DNA of 6,262 bases from Minisyncoccota bacterium (GCA_017992485.1 JAGOOL010000033.1:1-6262), one strand, 5' to 3'; shown: positions 1 through 5,392, numbered from the stretch's first letter. Program-made: numbers and translations. Notes: generated from the letters alone by a model not told the origin.

Positions 1-1173
1 CCAGACGTGATTGAATTCTCTGAGACAATCGAGGAAGATTTGGAACGAAGAGATTTTACAATCAACGCAATGGCCTATGATATATCTAAAGGACATTTAA
101 AGGACATATACGGCGGTATAAGAGACATTGAGGACAAAGTAGTACGAACAGTCGGCGATGCAGGTGAACGCTTCTCAGAAGACGCCCTGCGCGTTTTACG
201 AGCAATCAGATTTTCATCCGAACTCGGCTTTGCTGTTTCATATGAAACCTTAGAGGCGATTTCACAACATGCTAACAATCTTGCAGGCATTTCACATGAA
301 AGGATTCGTGATGAATTCATAAAAATCATTATGTCACCAGAACCAATGGCTGGTATTGGCATGCTTGTTAAGCTAGGGCTGAATAAATATGTAGTTCCAG
401 AACTCGAAGAAGGAGTAGGTTGTGAGCAGAAAGGGGAGCATATATATGATGTTTTCGAGCACACCCTACATGCACTGGGTCACGCAGCAGAGAAAGGTTT
501 GCCTTTAGATATAAGGCTGGGTGCCTTGTTTCATGATATTGGCAAACCAAGAACTCGTCGATGGGATGGAACAAAAGCCGGAGGAAAAGGAAAGTATACG
601 TTTTATGGCCACGAAGTGATTGGCGCGAGAATGGTTAAAAAAATCATGGAACGCCTTCGCTTTTCACGTGAAATTTCAGAAAAGGTATATAAGCTTGTTC
701 GATATCATATGTTTTTCTCTGATACAGAAGAAATTACACTCTCTGCTGTGCGTCGTACCATAGTGAATGTAGGTAGAGAAAATATTTGGGACCTTATGCA
801 TGTTCGTGAATGTGATCGAGTAGGAATGAAGAAAAAAGAAGCTCCATATCGTCTTCGTAAGTACCATGCCATGATTGAAGAAGCTCTTCGTGCTCCAACT
901 TCTGTTGGAATGCTCAAGATTGATGGAAAATACTTAATTGAAGAGTTACACATGAAACCAAGCCCGAGAATGGGATGGTTGTTACACGCGCTTTTGGAAG
1001 AATGCCTTGAAGATGATTCAAAAAACAATATAGATTATCTAAAAGACAGAGTAATAGAACTCAATATGCTTACAGACAGGGAACTCAAAGATATGGGTGA
1101 AGCAGGTAAGCAGGCAAAGGAAGAGAAAGAGGGCGAGGAACTAGAAGAAATCAGAAAGAAACACGGAGTATAG
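1..1173 (+). CDS. cca: CCA tRNA nucleotidyltransferase, 5'-truncated by window edge
   Basis: Adds or repairs the 3' CCA end of tRNAs in the cytoplasm using CTP and ATP. The frame is open to the first base (reading P-D-V-I-E-F), so the GTG at 7 is an internal valine codon and the true start and catalytic GS/DxD head lie outside the window. Visible, counting from the first codon: the RRDFTINAMA motif (about 16-25) that ends the nucleotidyltransferase head; the neck and RNA-binding helices with EDALRVLRAIRF (about 60-71); an HD phosphohydrolase domain (about 145-240) with H147, H154, FHDIGKP (H178, D179), the H of YGHE (204) and RYHM (H236); and a C-terminal tRNA-contact segment around KIDGKYLIEEL. 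The last 30 residues are a Lys/Glu-rich tail. The HD domain suggests the bacterial form with added phosphatase or phosphodiesterase activity. Stop is TAG. The gene converges on msrA with 6 bases between stops and no visible terminator. Confidence 0.93.
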   Translation, partial: PDVIEFSETIEEDLERRDFTINAMAYDISKGHLKDIYGGIRDIEDKVVRTVGDAGERFSEDALRVLRAIRFSSELGFAVSYETLEAISQHANNLAGISHERIRDEFIKIIMSPEPMAGIGMLVKLGLNKYVVPELEEGVGCEQKGEHIYDVFEHTLHALGHAAEKGLPLDIRLGALFHDIGKPRTRRWDGTKAGGKGKYTFYGHEVIGARMVKKIMERLRFSREISEKVYKLVRYHMFFSDTEEITLSAVRRTIVNVGRENIWDLMHVRECDRVGMKKKEAPYRLRKYHAMIEEALRAPTSVGMLKIDGKYLIEELHMKPSPRMGWLLHALLEECLEDDSKNNIDYLKDRVIELNMLTDRELKDMGEAGKQAKEEKEGEELEEIRKKHGV

Positions 1174-1179
1174 TGTGAT

Positions 1180-1704
1180 TTAGTGCTTTTTGAGAAACTT
1201 CTCGAGCTTCGGCGAAATAACTGCTACACAGTAGGGCTGGTTTGGGTTTTTGGCATAATAGTCTTGATGATAGTCTTCGGCAGTATAAAAATCTGAAAGG
1301 GGAATTACTTCAGTAACTATATTATTTTTCCAGTTTACCTGCGCTTCATCTCGAATCTTAAGGGCAAGCTGTTTTTGCTCATCTGTAGTATAAAAAATTG
1401 CTGATCGATACTGCGTACCAACATCACCACCTTGCTGATTGAGTGTTGTTGGATCATGAATCTCAAAAAATATATGCAAAAGCACTTCGATTGAAACTAT
1501 TTGTGGGTCAAATTCTAACTTTACTACCTCGGCGTGCCCAGTTGTTCCACTACAGACACTTTCATATGTTGGTTTTTTGCCGCCTGACAAAACAGAGCCG
1601 CCAGAATAGCCGCTTGTTATAGAGATAACGCCTTCAACTTGCTTATATAAAGCATCAAGGCACCAAAAGCACCCGCCAGCGAGAACGATTGAGTCGGTTT
1701 TCAT
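1180..1704 (-). CDS. msrA: Peptide methionine-S-sulfoxide reductase MsrA
   Basis: Reduces methionine-S-sulfoxide in oxidised proteins back to methionine using thioredoxin-type reductant in the cytoplasm. The 174 residues match the usual single-domain MsrA length. Key signals are the N-terminal GCFWC motif with catalytic Cys12 and a second Cys15, SGYSGG (31-36), GHAEVV (56-61), the HDPTTLNQQGGDVGTQYRS block (83-101), the AEDYHQDYY motif (142-150) and PYC at 157-159, a likely recycling cysteine with Cys51 as an alternative. No MsrB domain is fused and no msrB gene is adjacent, so only S-sulfoxide repair is shown here. The ATG start is preceded by AGGATG about 10 bases upstream, the best Shine-Dalgarno-like element in the window. 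The gene is a lone unit downstream of the xth terminator and converges on cca. Confidence 0.96.
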   Translation of the reverse strand: MKTDSIVLAGGCFWCLDALYKQVEGVISITSGYSGGSVLSGGKKPTYESVCSGTTGHAEVVKLEFDPQIVSIEVLLHIFFEIHDPTTLNQQGGDVGTQYRSAIFYTTDEQKQLALKIRDEAQVNWKNNIVTEVIPLSDFYTAEDYHQDYYAKNPNQPYCVAVISPKLEKFLKKH

Positions 1705-1749
1705 ATGTACATCATCCTATATATAAACTTTTTTTCAAAACATTGAAAA
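1705..1749 (-). promoter_or_regulatory. Candidate msrA promoter and inverted repeat
   Basis: Minus-strand sequence just before the msrA ATG has a TATATATA run (1718-1725) usable as a -10 box, with an AGGATG ribosome-binding-like element (about 1712-1717) between it and the start. No good -35 is seen; TTTCAA at 1743-1748 with a 17-base spacer matches the consensus at only three of six positions. An 18-base inverted repeat, TTTTCAA-AACA-TTGAAAA (1732-1749), overlaps this -35 region and could be an operator, but AT-rich repeats of this size arise by chance. Confidence 0.3.
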
Positions 1750-1784
1750 GATATTCTCAAATTTTATGAATATATATGGAAATG

Positions 1785-1815
1785 AAAAATCCCAGCTGTT
1801 CAATCAGCTGGGATT
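1785..1815 (-). terminator. Intrinsic terminator closing the xth transcript
   Basis: A perfect 11-bp inverted repeat, AATCCCAGCTG (1788-1798) and CAGCTGGGATT (1805-1815), flanks a 6-base loop. On the minus strand the second arm runs into five T residues (1789-1785) followed by CATTTCC, a classic Rho-independent terminator. The plus strand lacks a T-run after the stem, so it acts for minus-strand transcription. It lies 183 bases past the xth stop codon and shortly before the msrA promoter region, so it separates the two units. Confidence 0.8.
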
Positions 1816-1998
1816 AAAATTTGTCTTATGCATTGTAATAAGACGATGCATATGGGAAGACATTAAAAGAGCGGACTTCGATTATTTACTCATACTAAAT
1901 CAAAATACTAAATCAAATATAACTTAACTAGTACTATACGCCCGATATAGAAAAAAGCTAGTGTATAAATTGTAAAGTATCTCAAAGATTATTGGAAA
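1816..1998 (-). other. Long xth 3' untranslated region, no gene recognised
   Basis: Between the xth stop and its terminator are 183 AT-rich bases with no coding frame I can support. They hold a perfect 13-bp tandem repeat (1892-1917), a composite inverted repeat (ACTAG 1927-1931 with CTAGT 1958-1962 enclosing CTATA 1934-1938 with TATAG 1946-1950), and a stem GTCTTAT (1823-1829) with ATAAGAC (1838-1844), of which the outer GTCTT can also pair with AAGAC at 1857-1861. No tRNA or known riboswitch shape is visible. The region could be a 3' UTR or a small RNA sharing the terminator. It could equally be decayed intergenic DNA. Confidence 0.35.
1892..1917. repeat. Perfect 13-bp tandem direct repeat (two copies)
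   Basis: ATACTAAATCAAA occurs at 1892-1904 and again immediately at 1905-1917 without mismatch, followed by ATAT. Its exactness suggests a recent slippage duplication or a pair of binding half-sites. Nothing in the flanking sequence identifies a ligand or a mobile-element target duplication. Confidence 0.85.
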
Positions 1999-2805
1999 CT
2001 ATTCGAAGCCACTGTCTTCTGCGAAATCCACATCTATCGACAGGGGACAGTGGTCACTACCATACACATCTGAGTGAATTGTTGTACGTGTAATATACGG
2101 AATAACATCCTCAGTCGTAAAGAAATAGTCGATACGCCAACCAACATTGCGAGCACGGGCGCCGGTTTTTTGATCCCAGTATGTATAAGCCCCCGCAGTA
2201 TCAGGAAAAAAATGGCGATACACATCGATCCAGCCTTTTTTCACCAGTTTATCCATCCAAGCGCGCTCAACCGGAAGAAAGCCCGTATTCTTTTCATTTT
2301 CCTTTGGACGAGCGAGATCTATCTCATTGTGGGCGGTATTGACGTCACCGGTAAAAATAACGTGATACTTTTTACTCAACTTATTTACGAAATCAAGAAA
2401 AGCATCATAGAAGGCGAGTTTGTACTCGAGACGAATCGGACCACCGCCACCGTTGGGGAAGTATGAATTGATTACAACAAAATCACCAGCTGGTGAATCA
2501 AAGTACGCAACAAGTGTTCGGCCTTCATCATCAAATTCTGGATGACCGAAACCATCTTCAACTTTGGTGGGCTTTTGTTTGGAAATAATAGCAACACCGG
2601 AATAGCCTTTCTTTCCTTTGCTCCATGAGTAACTGCTATGCCAATCTTTTGTTTGTTCAATAAATTCAAGAGGGAGCTGAGACGGTTCTGACTTTGTTTC
2701 TTGCAAACAAATAATGTCAGGTTTTACTGCCGCAACAAAAGGCTCCCACATGCCGTTTTTAATTGTGCCGCGAAGGCCGTTGGTGTTCCATGAGACAATA
2801 CGCAT
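1999..2805 (-). CDS. xth: Exodeoxyribonuclease III (AP endonuclease, ExoIII/Xth family)
   Basis: A Mg-dependent DNA repair nuclease of the endonuclease/exonuclease/phosphatase fold. It cleaves 5' to abasic sites in base-excision repair and usually has 3'-5' exonuclease and 3'-phosphatase activity. The 268 residues are the usual bacterial length and every family landmark is present: SWNTNGLR (Asn7), LQETK (Glu36, metal ligand), GYSGVAI (67-73), NSYFPN (113-118, Tyr115), GDVNTAH (Asp154, Asn156), NVGWRIDYFF (Asp226) and the C-terminal GSDHCP (Asp251, His252). The start codon ATG opens directly into the first beta strand (MRIVSWN), as in family members, so no N-terminal extension is missing. No Shine-Dalgarno is present; a TTGTTA/TACAGT promoter places transcription initiation at the ATG. 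It lies 58 bases after the xer stop codon on the same strand and ends at the terminator near 1800. Confidence 0.96.
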   Translation of the reverse strand: MRIVSWNTNGLRGTIKNGMWEPFVAAVKPDIICLQETKSEPSQLPLEFIEQTKDWHSSYSWSKGKKGYSGVAIISKQKPTKVEDGFGHPEFDDEGRTLVAYFDSPAGDFVVINSYFPNGGGGPIRLEYKLAFYDAFLDFVNKLSKKYHVIFTGDVNTAHNEIDLARPKENEKNTGFLPVERAWMDKLVKKGWIDVYRHFFPDTAGAYTYWDQKTGARARNVGWRIDYFFTTEDVIPYITRTTIHSDVYGSDHCPLSIDVDFAEDSGFE

Positions 2806-2811
2806 GGAAAT

Positions 2812-2840
2812 ACTGTACTCTATTTATTTATCATTAACAA
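2812..2840 (-). promoter_or_regulatory. xth promoter, predicted leaderless
   Basis: On the minus strand, TTGTTA (2840-2835), a 17-base spacer and TACAGT (2817-2812) form a sigma70-like promoter. Six bases separate the -10 box from the xth ATG, so the expected start point, about 7 bases after the box, falls on or next to the A of the ATG. This fits the absence of a Shine-Dalgarno sequence before xth. Confidence 0.5.
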
Positions 2841-2863
2841 TTAGCTAAAAACACATCGAATGT

Positions 2864-3880
2864 TTAGTTTTTCTTTGAATGAAACTTTTTATGAATATCG
2901 CGGAGTGCTTTGTCGGTAACGTGCGTATAAATCTGTGTCGTCATAATATTGGCGTGACCAAGCATAATCTGCACTGAGCGAATATCGGCGCCGTTCGACA
3001 AAAGATCAGTCGCAAATGAGTGGCGCAAAACGTGCGGAGTAACTTTTTTTGAAATACCGGCTTTTATTGCAATCTCACGAACAATGCGTTCAATCGAGCG
3101 GGGAGTGATACGACGAGAACCGTCTTTGGCTTTATTGCGCGAGAGTTCGATGAACATCGCTTCGTCCATATCTTTTCTTTTTGCTAGATATTCGCGAATC
3201 GCAACTTTGGCAGCGTCTGACAAAAAGACAACACGAACTTTTTCACCTTTACCGCGAATAGAAAATTCATCACGAGACAAGTCGAGATCACGATTGAGGG
3301 ATGAGAGTTCCGAGAGACGCAAACCTGTCGAGAAAAATAATTGAAGAATTGCATGGTCGCGAAGTGCGCGCTCATCTGCCATTTGTTTATTTACTTCGAT
3401 TTTTTTCTGACTTTTTTCTGTACTAACCGCGCCAGCTCCATCTGATTTAAGGGGTGAAACTTTACGCGACGCTTCAATCATGCGGAAAAGTTCATTGACT
3501 GTTATGAGATCAAGGCTTCGTTCTTTAACTTTTGCGAGTTCAATACGATCCGCAGGTAAGGCATCGATACCGCGACGCATGAGGAATTTGAGAAAAACAC
3601 GGAGGGCTATCAAGTGGTAGTTCTGACTATTTTTTTTCATCGTGCCGGACGATTGGCCTTTTACTTTGATACCGGGAGCACGGTTGAGTTCAAGTCGAAA
3701 TGTACGAATAGACTCTTCGTCGATATCACCAACAGTTTTTATCTTTTGCTCCTTAAAAAAACGAGATAGGTAGCGATCGTAGTTAACGACTGTTTTGAGG
3801 GAATTGCCTTTCTCGATTTCAATATACTCGAGAAACTGCCGTTTCATTTTTTCAATATCGACATCGCTACCGGGTGACAT
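2864..3880 (-). CDS. xer: Tyrosine recombinase, XerC/XerD family
   Basis: Site-specific recombinase that breaks and rejoins DNA through a 3'-phosphotyrosine. A lone Xer protein in a reduced genome is most simply a chromosome-dimer resolvase acting at dif, but an integrase role cannot be excluded. With the start at 3880 (338 residues) there is an N-terminal SAM-like core-binding domain (about 8-105) and a C-terminal catalytic domain with the full set: Arg188 in STGLRLSEL, Lys211 in RGKGEKVR, His283 and Arg286 in HVLRH, His309 in LGHAN and the nucleophile Tyr318 in IYTHV. About 30 extra residues, rich in Lys, Ser and Ala (roughly 139-170), sit before the RDHAILQLFFSTGLR helix; typical Xer proteins are about 300 residues. 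An in-frame ATG at 3910 would add 10 residues, but a TGCTATACT extended -10 box lies between the two ATGs and would start transcription at the inner one, so I prefer 3880. No dif-like 11-6-11 palindrome was recognised nearby. Confidence 0.92.
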   Translation of the reverse strand: MSPGSDVDIEKMKRQFLEYIEIEKGNSLKTVVNYDRYLSRFFKEQKIKTVGDIDEESIRTFRLELNRAPGIKVKGQSSGTMKKNSQNYHLIALRVFLKFLMRRGIDALPADRIELAKVKERSLDLITVNELFRMIEASRKVSPLKSDGAGAVSTEKSQKKIEVNKQMADERALRDHAILQLFFSTGLRLSELSSLNRDLDLSRDEFSIRGKGEKVRVVFLSDAAKVAIREYLAKRKDMDEAMFIELSRNKAKDGSRRITPRSIERIVREIAIKAGISKKVTPHVLRHSFATDLLSNGADIRSVQIMLGHANIMTTQIYTHVTDKALRDIHKKFHSKKN

Positions 3881-3886
3881 AGAGAA

Positions 3887-3895
3887 AGTATAGCA
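3887..3895 (-). promoter_or_regulatory. xer extended -10 promoter
   Basis: The minus strand reads TGCTATACT here, an extended -10 element (TGn plus TATACT). Six bases follow before the ATG at 3880, so the predicted transcription start coincides with that ATG. No good -35 box is found, which extended -10 promoters tolerate. The element lies inside the coding sequence if the longer start at 3910 is used, which argues for the shorter start. Confidence 0.5.
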
Positions 3896-3934
3896 AATAT
3901 TGTGCGACATTAACGTCTCACTCTATATCTACTG

Positions 3935-3963
3935 TGTACAAAAGAGGAATAAAGTGGTATTGT
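3935..3963 (+). promoter_or_regulatory. Promoter of the small membrane-protein gene
   Basis: TGTACA (3935-3940), a 17-base spacer and TATTGT (3958-3963), the latter preceded by TGG, form an extended -10 promoter. The expected start near 3970 leaves a leader of about 10 bases before the ATG at 3980. It is arranged back to back with the xer promoter in an intergenic space of about 100 bases. Confidence 0.45.
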
Positions 3964-3979
3964 CAAAAAAACGCAAATT

Positions 3980-4327
3980 ATGAAAACAGAAGAAAAAGGT
4001 GCCGTAATGACACTCATCGAAATGGTTGGAGATATATTCGTCAAACTCACCCTAAGAATTGTTGTCGGTGGAGCAATAGCTATTCTACTATTCATTAACC
4101 AACTCAATTTGAAAGAACCATTGATCAAAAGTGGGGAATTCTCAGAACGGAGTAGTACGATTTTGCTTATATCAATCGGAACCCTTATTACAATTATCTT
4201 GTGGGATATTATCATTGGATACTTTCGTAATAAGTCATCCGCTAGAAATGCCAAATACAACAACCTCGTTGATGAATTTGGCCATTTCCATGTCCAACTA
4301 CACACCTCTAACGGCAAACAAGCCTAA
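3980..4327 (+). CDS. Small two-helix membrane protein, function unknown
   Basis: I do not recognise this 115-residue protein. It has two hydrophobic stretches long enough to span the membrane, about 24-40 (LRIVVGGAIAILLFINQL) and 59-82 (centred on ISIGTLITIILW), joined by a polar loop of some 18 residues. Positive charges at both ends (K2, K6, K22, R26; R83, K85, R89, K92) suggest that both termini face the cytoplasm, with a short external loop and a soluble C-terminal tail of about 33 residues ending in a His-rich FGHFHVQLH patch. There is no signal peptidase site, catalytic motif or cysteine. The ATG at 3980 is chosen over an in-frame ATG at 4007 because of the promoter upstream; no Shine-Dalgarno is present. 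It forms its own unit, divergent from xer, and stops just before a strong terminator. The coding evidence is an intact frame, plausible topology and flanking transcription signals. Confidence 0.75.
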   Translation: MKTEEKGAVMTLIEMVGDIFVKLTLRIVVGGAIAILLFINQLNLKEPLIKSGEFSERSSTILLISIGTLITIILWDIIIGYFRNKSSARNAKYNNLVDEFGHFHVQLHTSNGKQA

Positions 4328-4332
4328 AACCA

Positions 4333-4362
4333 GCAAGCTCCATAAGGGCTTGCATTTTTTTT
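4333..4362 (+). terminator. Intrinsic terminator after the membrane-protein gene
   Basis: GCAAGCTC (4333-4340) pairs with GGGCTTGC (4346-4353), one G-U pair included, around a CATAA loop, followed by eight T residues (4355-4362). It begins 5 bases after the stop codon. Its 3' arm and T-run overlap the -35 and spacer region of the rpsO promoter. Confidence 0.85.
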
Positions 4363-4378
4363 GTTAATGTGCTATGAT
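4350..4378 (+). promoter_or_regulatory. rpsO promoter, near-leaderless
   Basis: TTGCAT (4350-4355), a 17-base spacer and TATGAT (4373-4378), preceded by TGC, form an extended -10 promoter. The predicted start at about 4384-4385 is 3-4 bases before the ATG at 4388. The same element makes the in-frame codons at 4361, 4367 and 4379 unlikely as starts, because they would lie upstream of the transcript. Confidence 0.55.
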
Positions 4379-4387
4379 ATGCGAGCT

Positions 4388-4651
4388 ATGTTGAAGAAAA
4401 CAAAGAAAGCCAACGCAATCAAAAAAGTACAGCTGCACGACAAGGACAACGGTTCTTCTCCTGCTCAGATCGCTATTTTGACTGAACGTATCGAAAGTCT
4501 CGCAGGTCACCTCAAGAAACACAAGCAGGATAACCATTCCCGCCGTGGTCTCATCAAAATGGTTGCAGATCGACGCTCTCACATGAAGTTTTTGGAGCGA
4601 AACAATAAGTCTGCATTCGCCAAAGTGACGAAAGCCCTCGAACTTAAATAA
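4388..4651 (+). CDS. rpsO: 30S ribosomal protein S15
   Basis: Primary 16S rRNA-binding protein of the small-subunit platform, needed for assembly of the S6/S18/S11/S21 group and for a bridge to the 50S subunit. The 87 residues are close to the usual 88-89. Family signature: GSSPAQIAILTERI (22-35), HLKKHKQDNHSRRGL (41-55) and the following MVADRRSHMKFL helix (58-69). The conserved HSRRGL rRNA-contact block is intact; the usual DTGS near residue 20 reads DNGS. The ATG at 4388 gives the normal N terminus; upstream in-frame start codons would add 3-9 residues and overlap the promoter. No Shine-Dalgarno is present. Unlike enteric rpsO, there is no long 5' leader that could form the autoregulatory pseudoknot, and no pnp gene follows. 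It is a single-gene unit ending in its own terminator. Confidence 0.97.
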   Translation: MLKKTKKANAIKKVQLHDKDNGSSPAQIAILTERIESLAGHLKKHKQDNHSRRGLIKMVADRRSHMKFLERNNKSAFAKVTKALELK

Positions 4652-4660
4652 TCAACACTG

Positions 4661-4684
4661 CTCGCCAATGGCGGGTTTTGTTTT
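4661..4684 (+). terminator. rpsO intrinsic terminator
   Basis: CTCGCC (4661-4666) pairs with GGCGGG (4670-4675), one G-U pair included, around an AAT loop, followed by TTTTGTTTT. It starts 9 bases after the rpsO stop codon. The next extended -10 element begins only a few bases downstream. Confidence 0.8.
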
Positions 4685-4686
4685 GG

Positions 4687-4695
4687 TGCTATACT
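4687..4695 (+). promoter_or_regulatory. Extended -10 promoter upstream of the NYN gene
   Basis: TGCTATACT is identical to the xer element on the other strand. Expected transcription start is near 4702, leaving a leader of about 78 bases before the ATG at 4780. No good -35 is seen. A second, weaker possibility is TACAAT (4755-4760), which would give a leader of about 13 bases in line with neighbouring genes, but it lacks both TGn and a well-spaced -35. Confidence 0.5.
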
Positions 4696-4700
4696 CTTTG

Positions 4701-4737
4701 TGACCAAATGGTCAGACGGATAACCGTTTTTACATAG
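4701..4737 (+). promoter_or_regulatory. NYN-gene leader: palindrome, small hairpin, possible leader ORF
   Basis: TGACCA (4701-4706) and TGGTCA (4709-4714) form a perfect inverted repeat with a two-base centre, right at the predicted start of transcription. This is where a repressor operator or a 5'-end RNA hairpin would be placed. ACGG (4716-4719) and CCGT (4724-4727) form a second short stem followed by five T residues (4727-4731). The first ATG of the leader (4708) opens a nine-codon frame, MVRRITVFT, ending at TAG (4735-4737) and covering both stems. Operator, attenuator or chance are all open. Confidence 0.3.
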
Positions 4738-4779
4738 TCGGTCGATATTTTTAATACAATAATTTTTTTACATACATTT

Positions 4780-5292
4780 ATGCCAATCATAAAACACAAG
4801 GAACAGCGCGTAGCCGTTTTTATAGATACTCAAAATATTTACCATAGCGCACGCAACCTCTACAACCGTAAAGTTAATTTCGGTGCAGTAGTTAAAGACG
4901 CAGTTGCCGGACGAAAACTCGTTCGCGCGATCGCGTATGTCATTACCTCGGAAGCGGGGGATGAGAAAGCTTTTTTTGAAGCACTTGAGAAAATGGGTAT
5001 CGAAACTCGTACAAAGGATCTTCAGATCTTCGCGGGCGGTGCTAAGAAAGGAGACTGGGATGTTGGTCTTGCAATTGATGCTGTGCGCACAGCGCCCCGT
5101 ATCGATGCAGCGATCATTCTCTCTGGCGACGGTGACTTCGTCCCGCTCGTCGAGTACCTCCAGAAACACTCTGGTATCCAGGTTGAAGTTGCAGCATTCG
5201 GAAAGTCTTCTTCACAGAAACTTAAAGAAGCCGCTGACGATTTCGTCGACCTCTCACAAAACGCAAGAAAGTACCTCATCGGTATGCGATAG
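4780..5292 (+). CDS. NYN domain protein, LabA/DUF88 family (putative ribonuclease)
   Basis: A 170-residue, single-domain member of the PIN-like NYN superfamily, related to LabA and the DUF88 proteins; members with the acidic centre intact are thought or shown to be metal-dependent RNases. The fold signals appear in order: VAVFIDTQNIY (Asp16 and Asn19), a central strand YVITSEAG (53-60), KKGDWDVGLAIDA (Asp94 and Asp100), ILSGDGDFVPLVEYL (Asp117 and Asp119) and a final SQKLKEAADDFVDL segment (145-158) typical of the LabA-like group. All expected acidic positions are present, so activity is plausible, but the substrate is unknown. There is no C-terminal OST-HTH or other RNA-binding domain. The ATG lies 5 codons before the first conserved strand; an AT-rich leader with no Shine-Dalgarno precedes it. 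The gene is alone between the rpsO terminator and its own, so the neighbours give no functional clue. Confidence 0.9.
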   Translation: MPIIKHKEQRVAVFIDTQNIYHSARNLYNRKVNFGAVVKDAVAGRKLVRAIAYVITSEAGDEKAFFEALEKMGIETRTKDLQIFAGGAKKGDWDVGLAIDAVRTAPRIDAAIILSGDGDFVPLVEYLQKHSGIQVEVAAFGKSSSQKLKEAADDFVDLSQNARKYLIGMR

Positions 5293-5330
5293 GTAACTAA
5301 GATGCAGTAAAATGCATATCAAAAAAAAAT

Positions 5331-5360
5331 AAAAGACCGTTCAGCAATGATCGGTTTTTT
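5331..5360 (+). terminator. Intrinsic terminator after the NYN gene
   Basis: ACCG (5336-5339) pairs with CGGT (5352-5355) and, past a U-U mismatch, TCA (5341-5343) pairs with TGA (5348-5350) around a GCAA (GNRA-type) tetraloop. AAAAG before the stem pairs with the T-run TTTTTT (5355-5360) after it. The A-tract could make it partly bidirectional, but no minus-strand gene needs it. Confidence 0.78.
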
Positions 5361-5392
5361 ATTTGCGTACGTTTTTGGAAATGTTATCGAGT

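Noticed and set aside
1881..1970. Possible dif or attachment site near xth and xer, suggested by the repeats
   Set aside because: No 11-6-11 near-palindrome of Xer-site form was found; the inverted repeats have the wrong spacing and the tandem repeat is direct.
2074..2466. Plus-strand open frame of 130 codons inside xth
   Set aside because: It lies wholly antisense to a gene with every ExoIII motif intact, its product has no recognisable domain, and no promoter or terminator belongs to it.
2840..2866. Weak hairpin after the xer stop codon (minus strand, ACAT-TCG-ATGT followed by G and five T)
   Set aside because: The stem has only four pairs with low GC, much weaker than the other terminators here. 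Partial read-through from xer into xth is possible, so I do not call it.
3910..4317. Minus-strand open frame of 135 codons opposite the small membrane-protein gene
   Set aside because: The plus-strand gene has promoter, sensible topology and terminator. The antisense frame ends inside the xer promoter region and encodes a composition typical of a shadow frame.
4361..4387. Upstream starts for rpsO (TTG 4361, ATG 4367, ATG 4379)
   Set aside because: They overlap the terminator T-run and the extended -10 box and would lengthen S15 beyond its usual N terminus.
4904..5296. Second plus-strand frame of 130 codons within the NYN gene
   Set aside because: It overlaps a gene with conserved catalytic Asp residues in another frame. 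The product is Ser/Arg-rich shadow sequence with no own start signals.
5301..5330. ATGCA/TGCAT inverted repeat followed by a run of A after the NYN gene
   Set aside because: Only five pairs and no T-run on the coding strand; the stronger hairpin at 5331-5360 explains termination.
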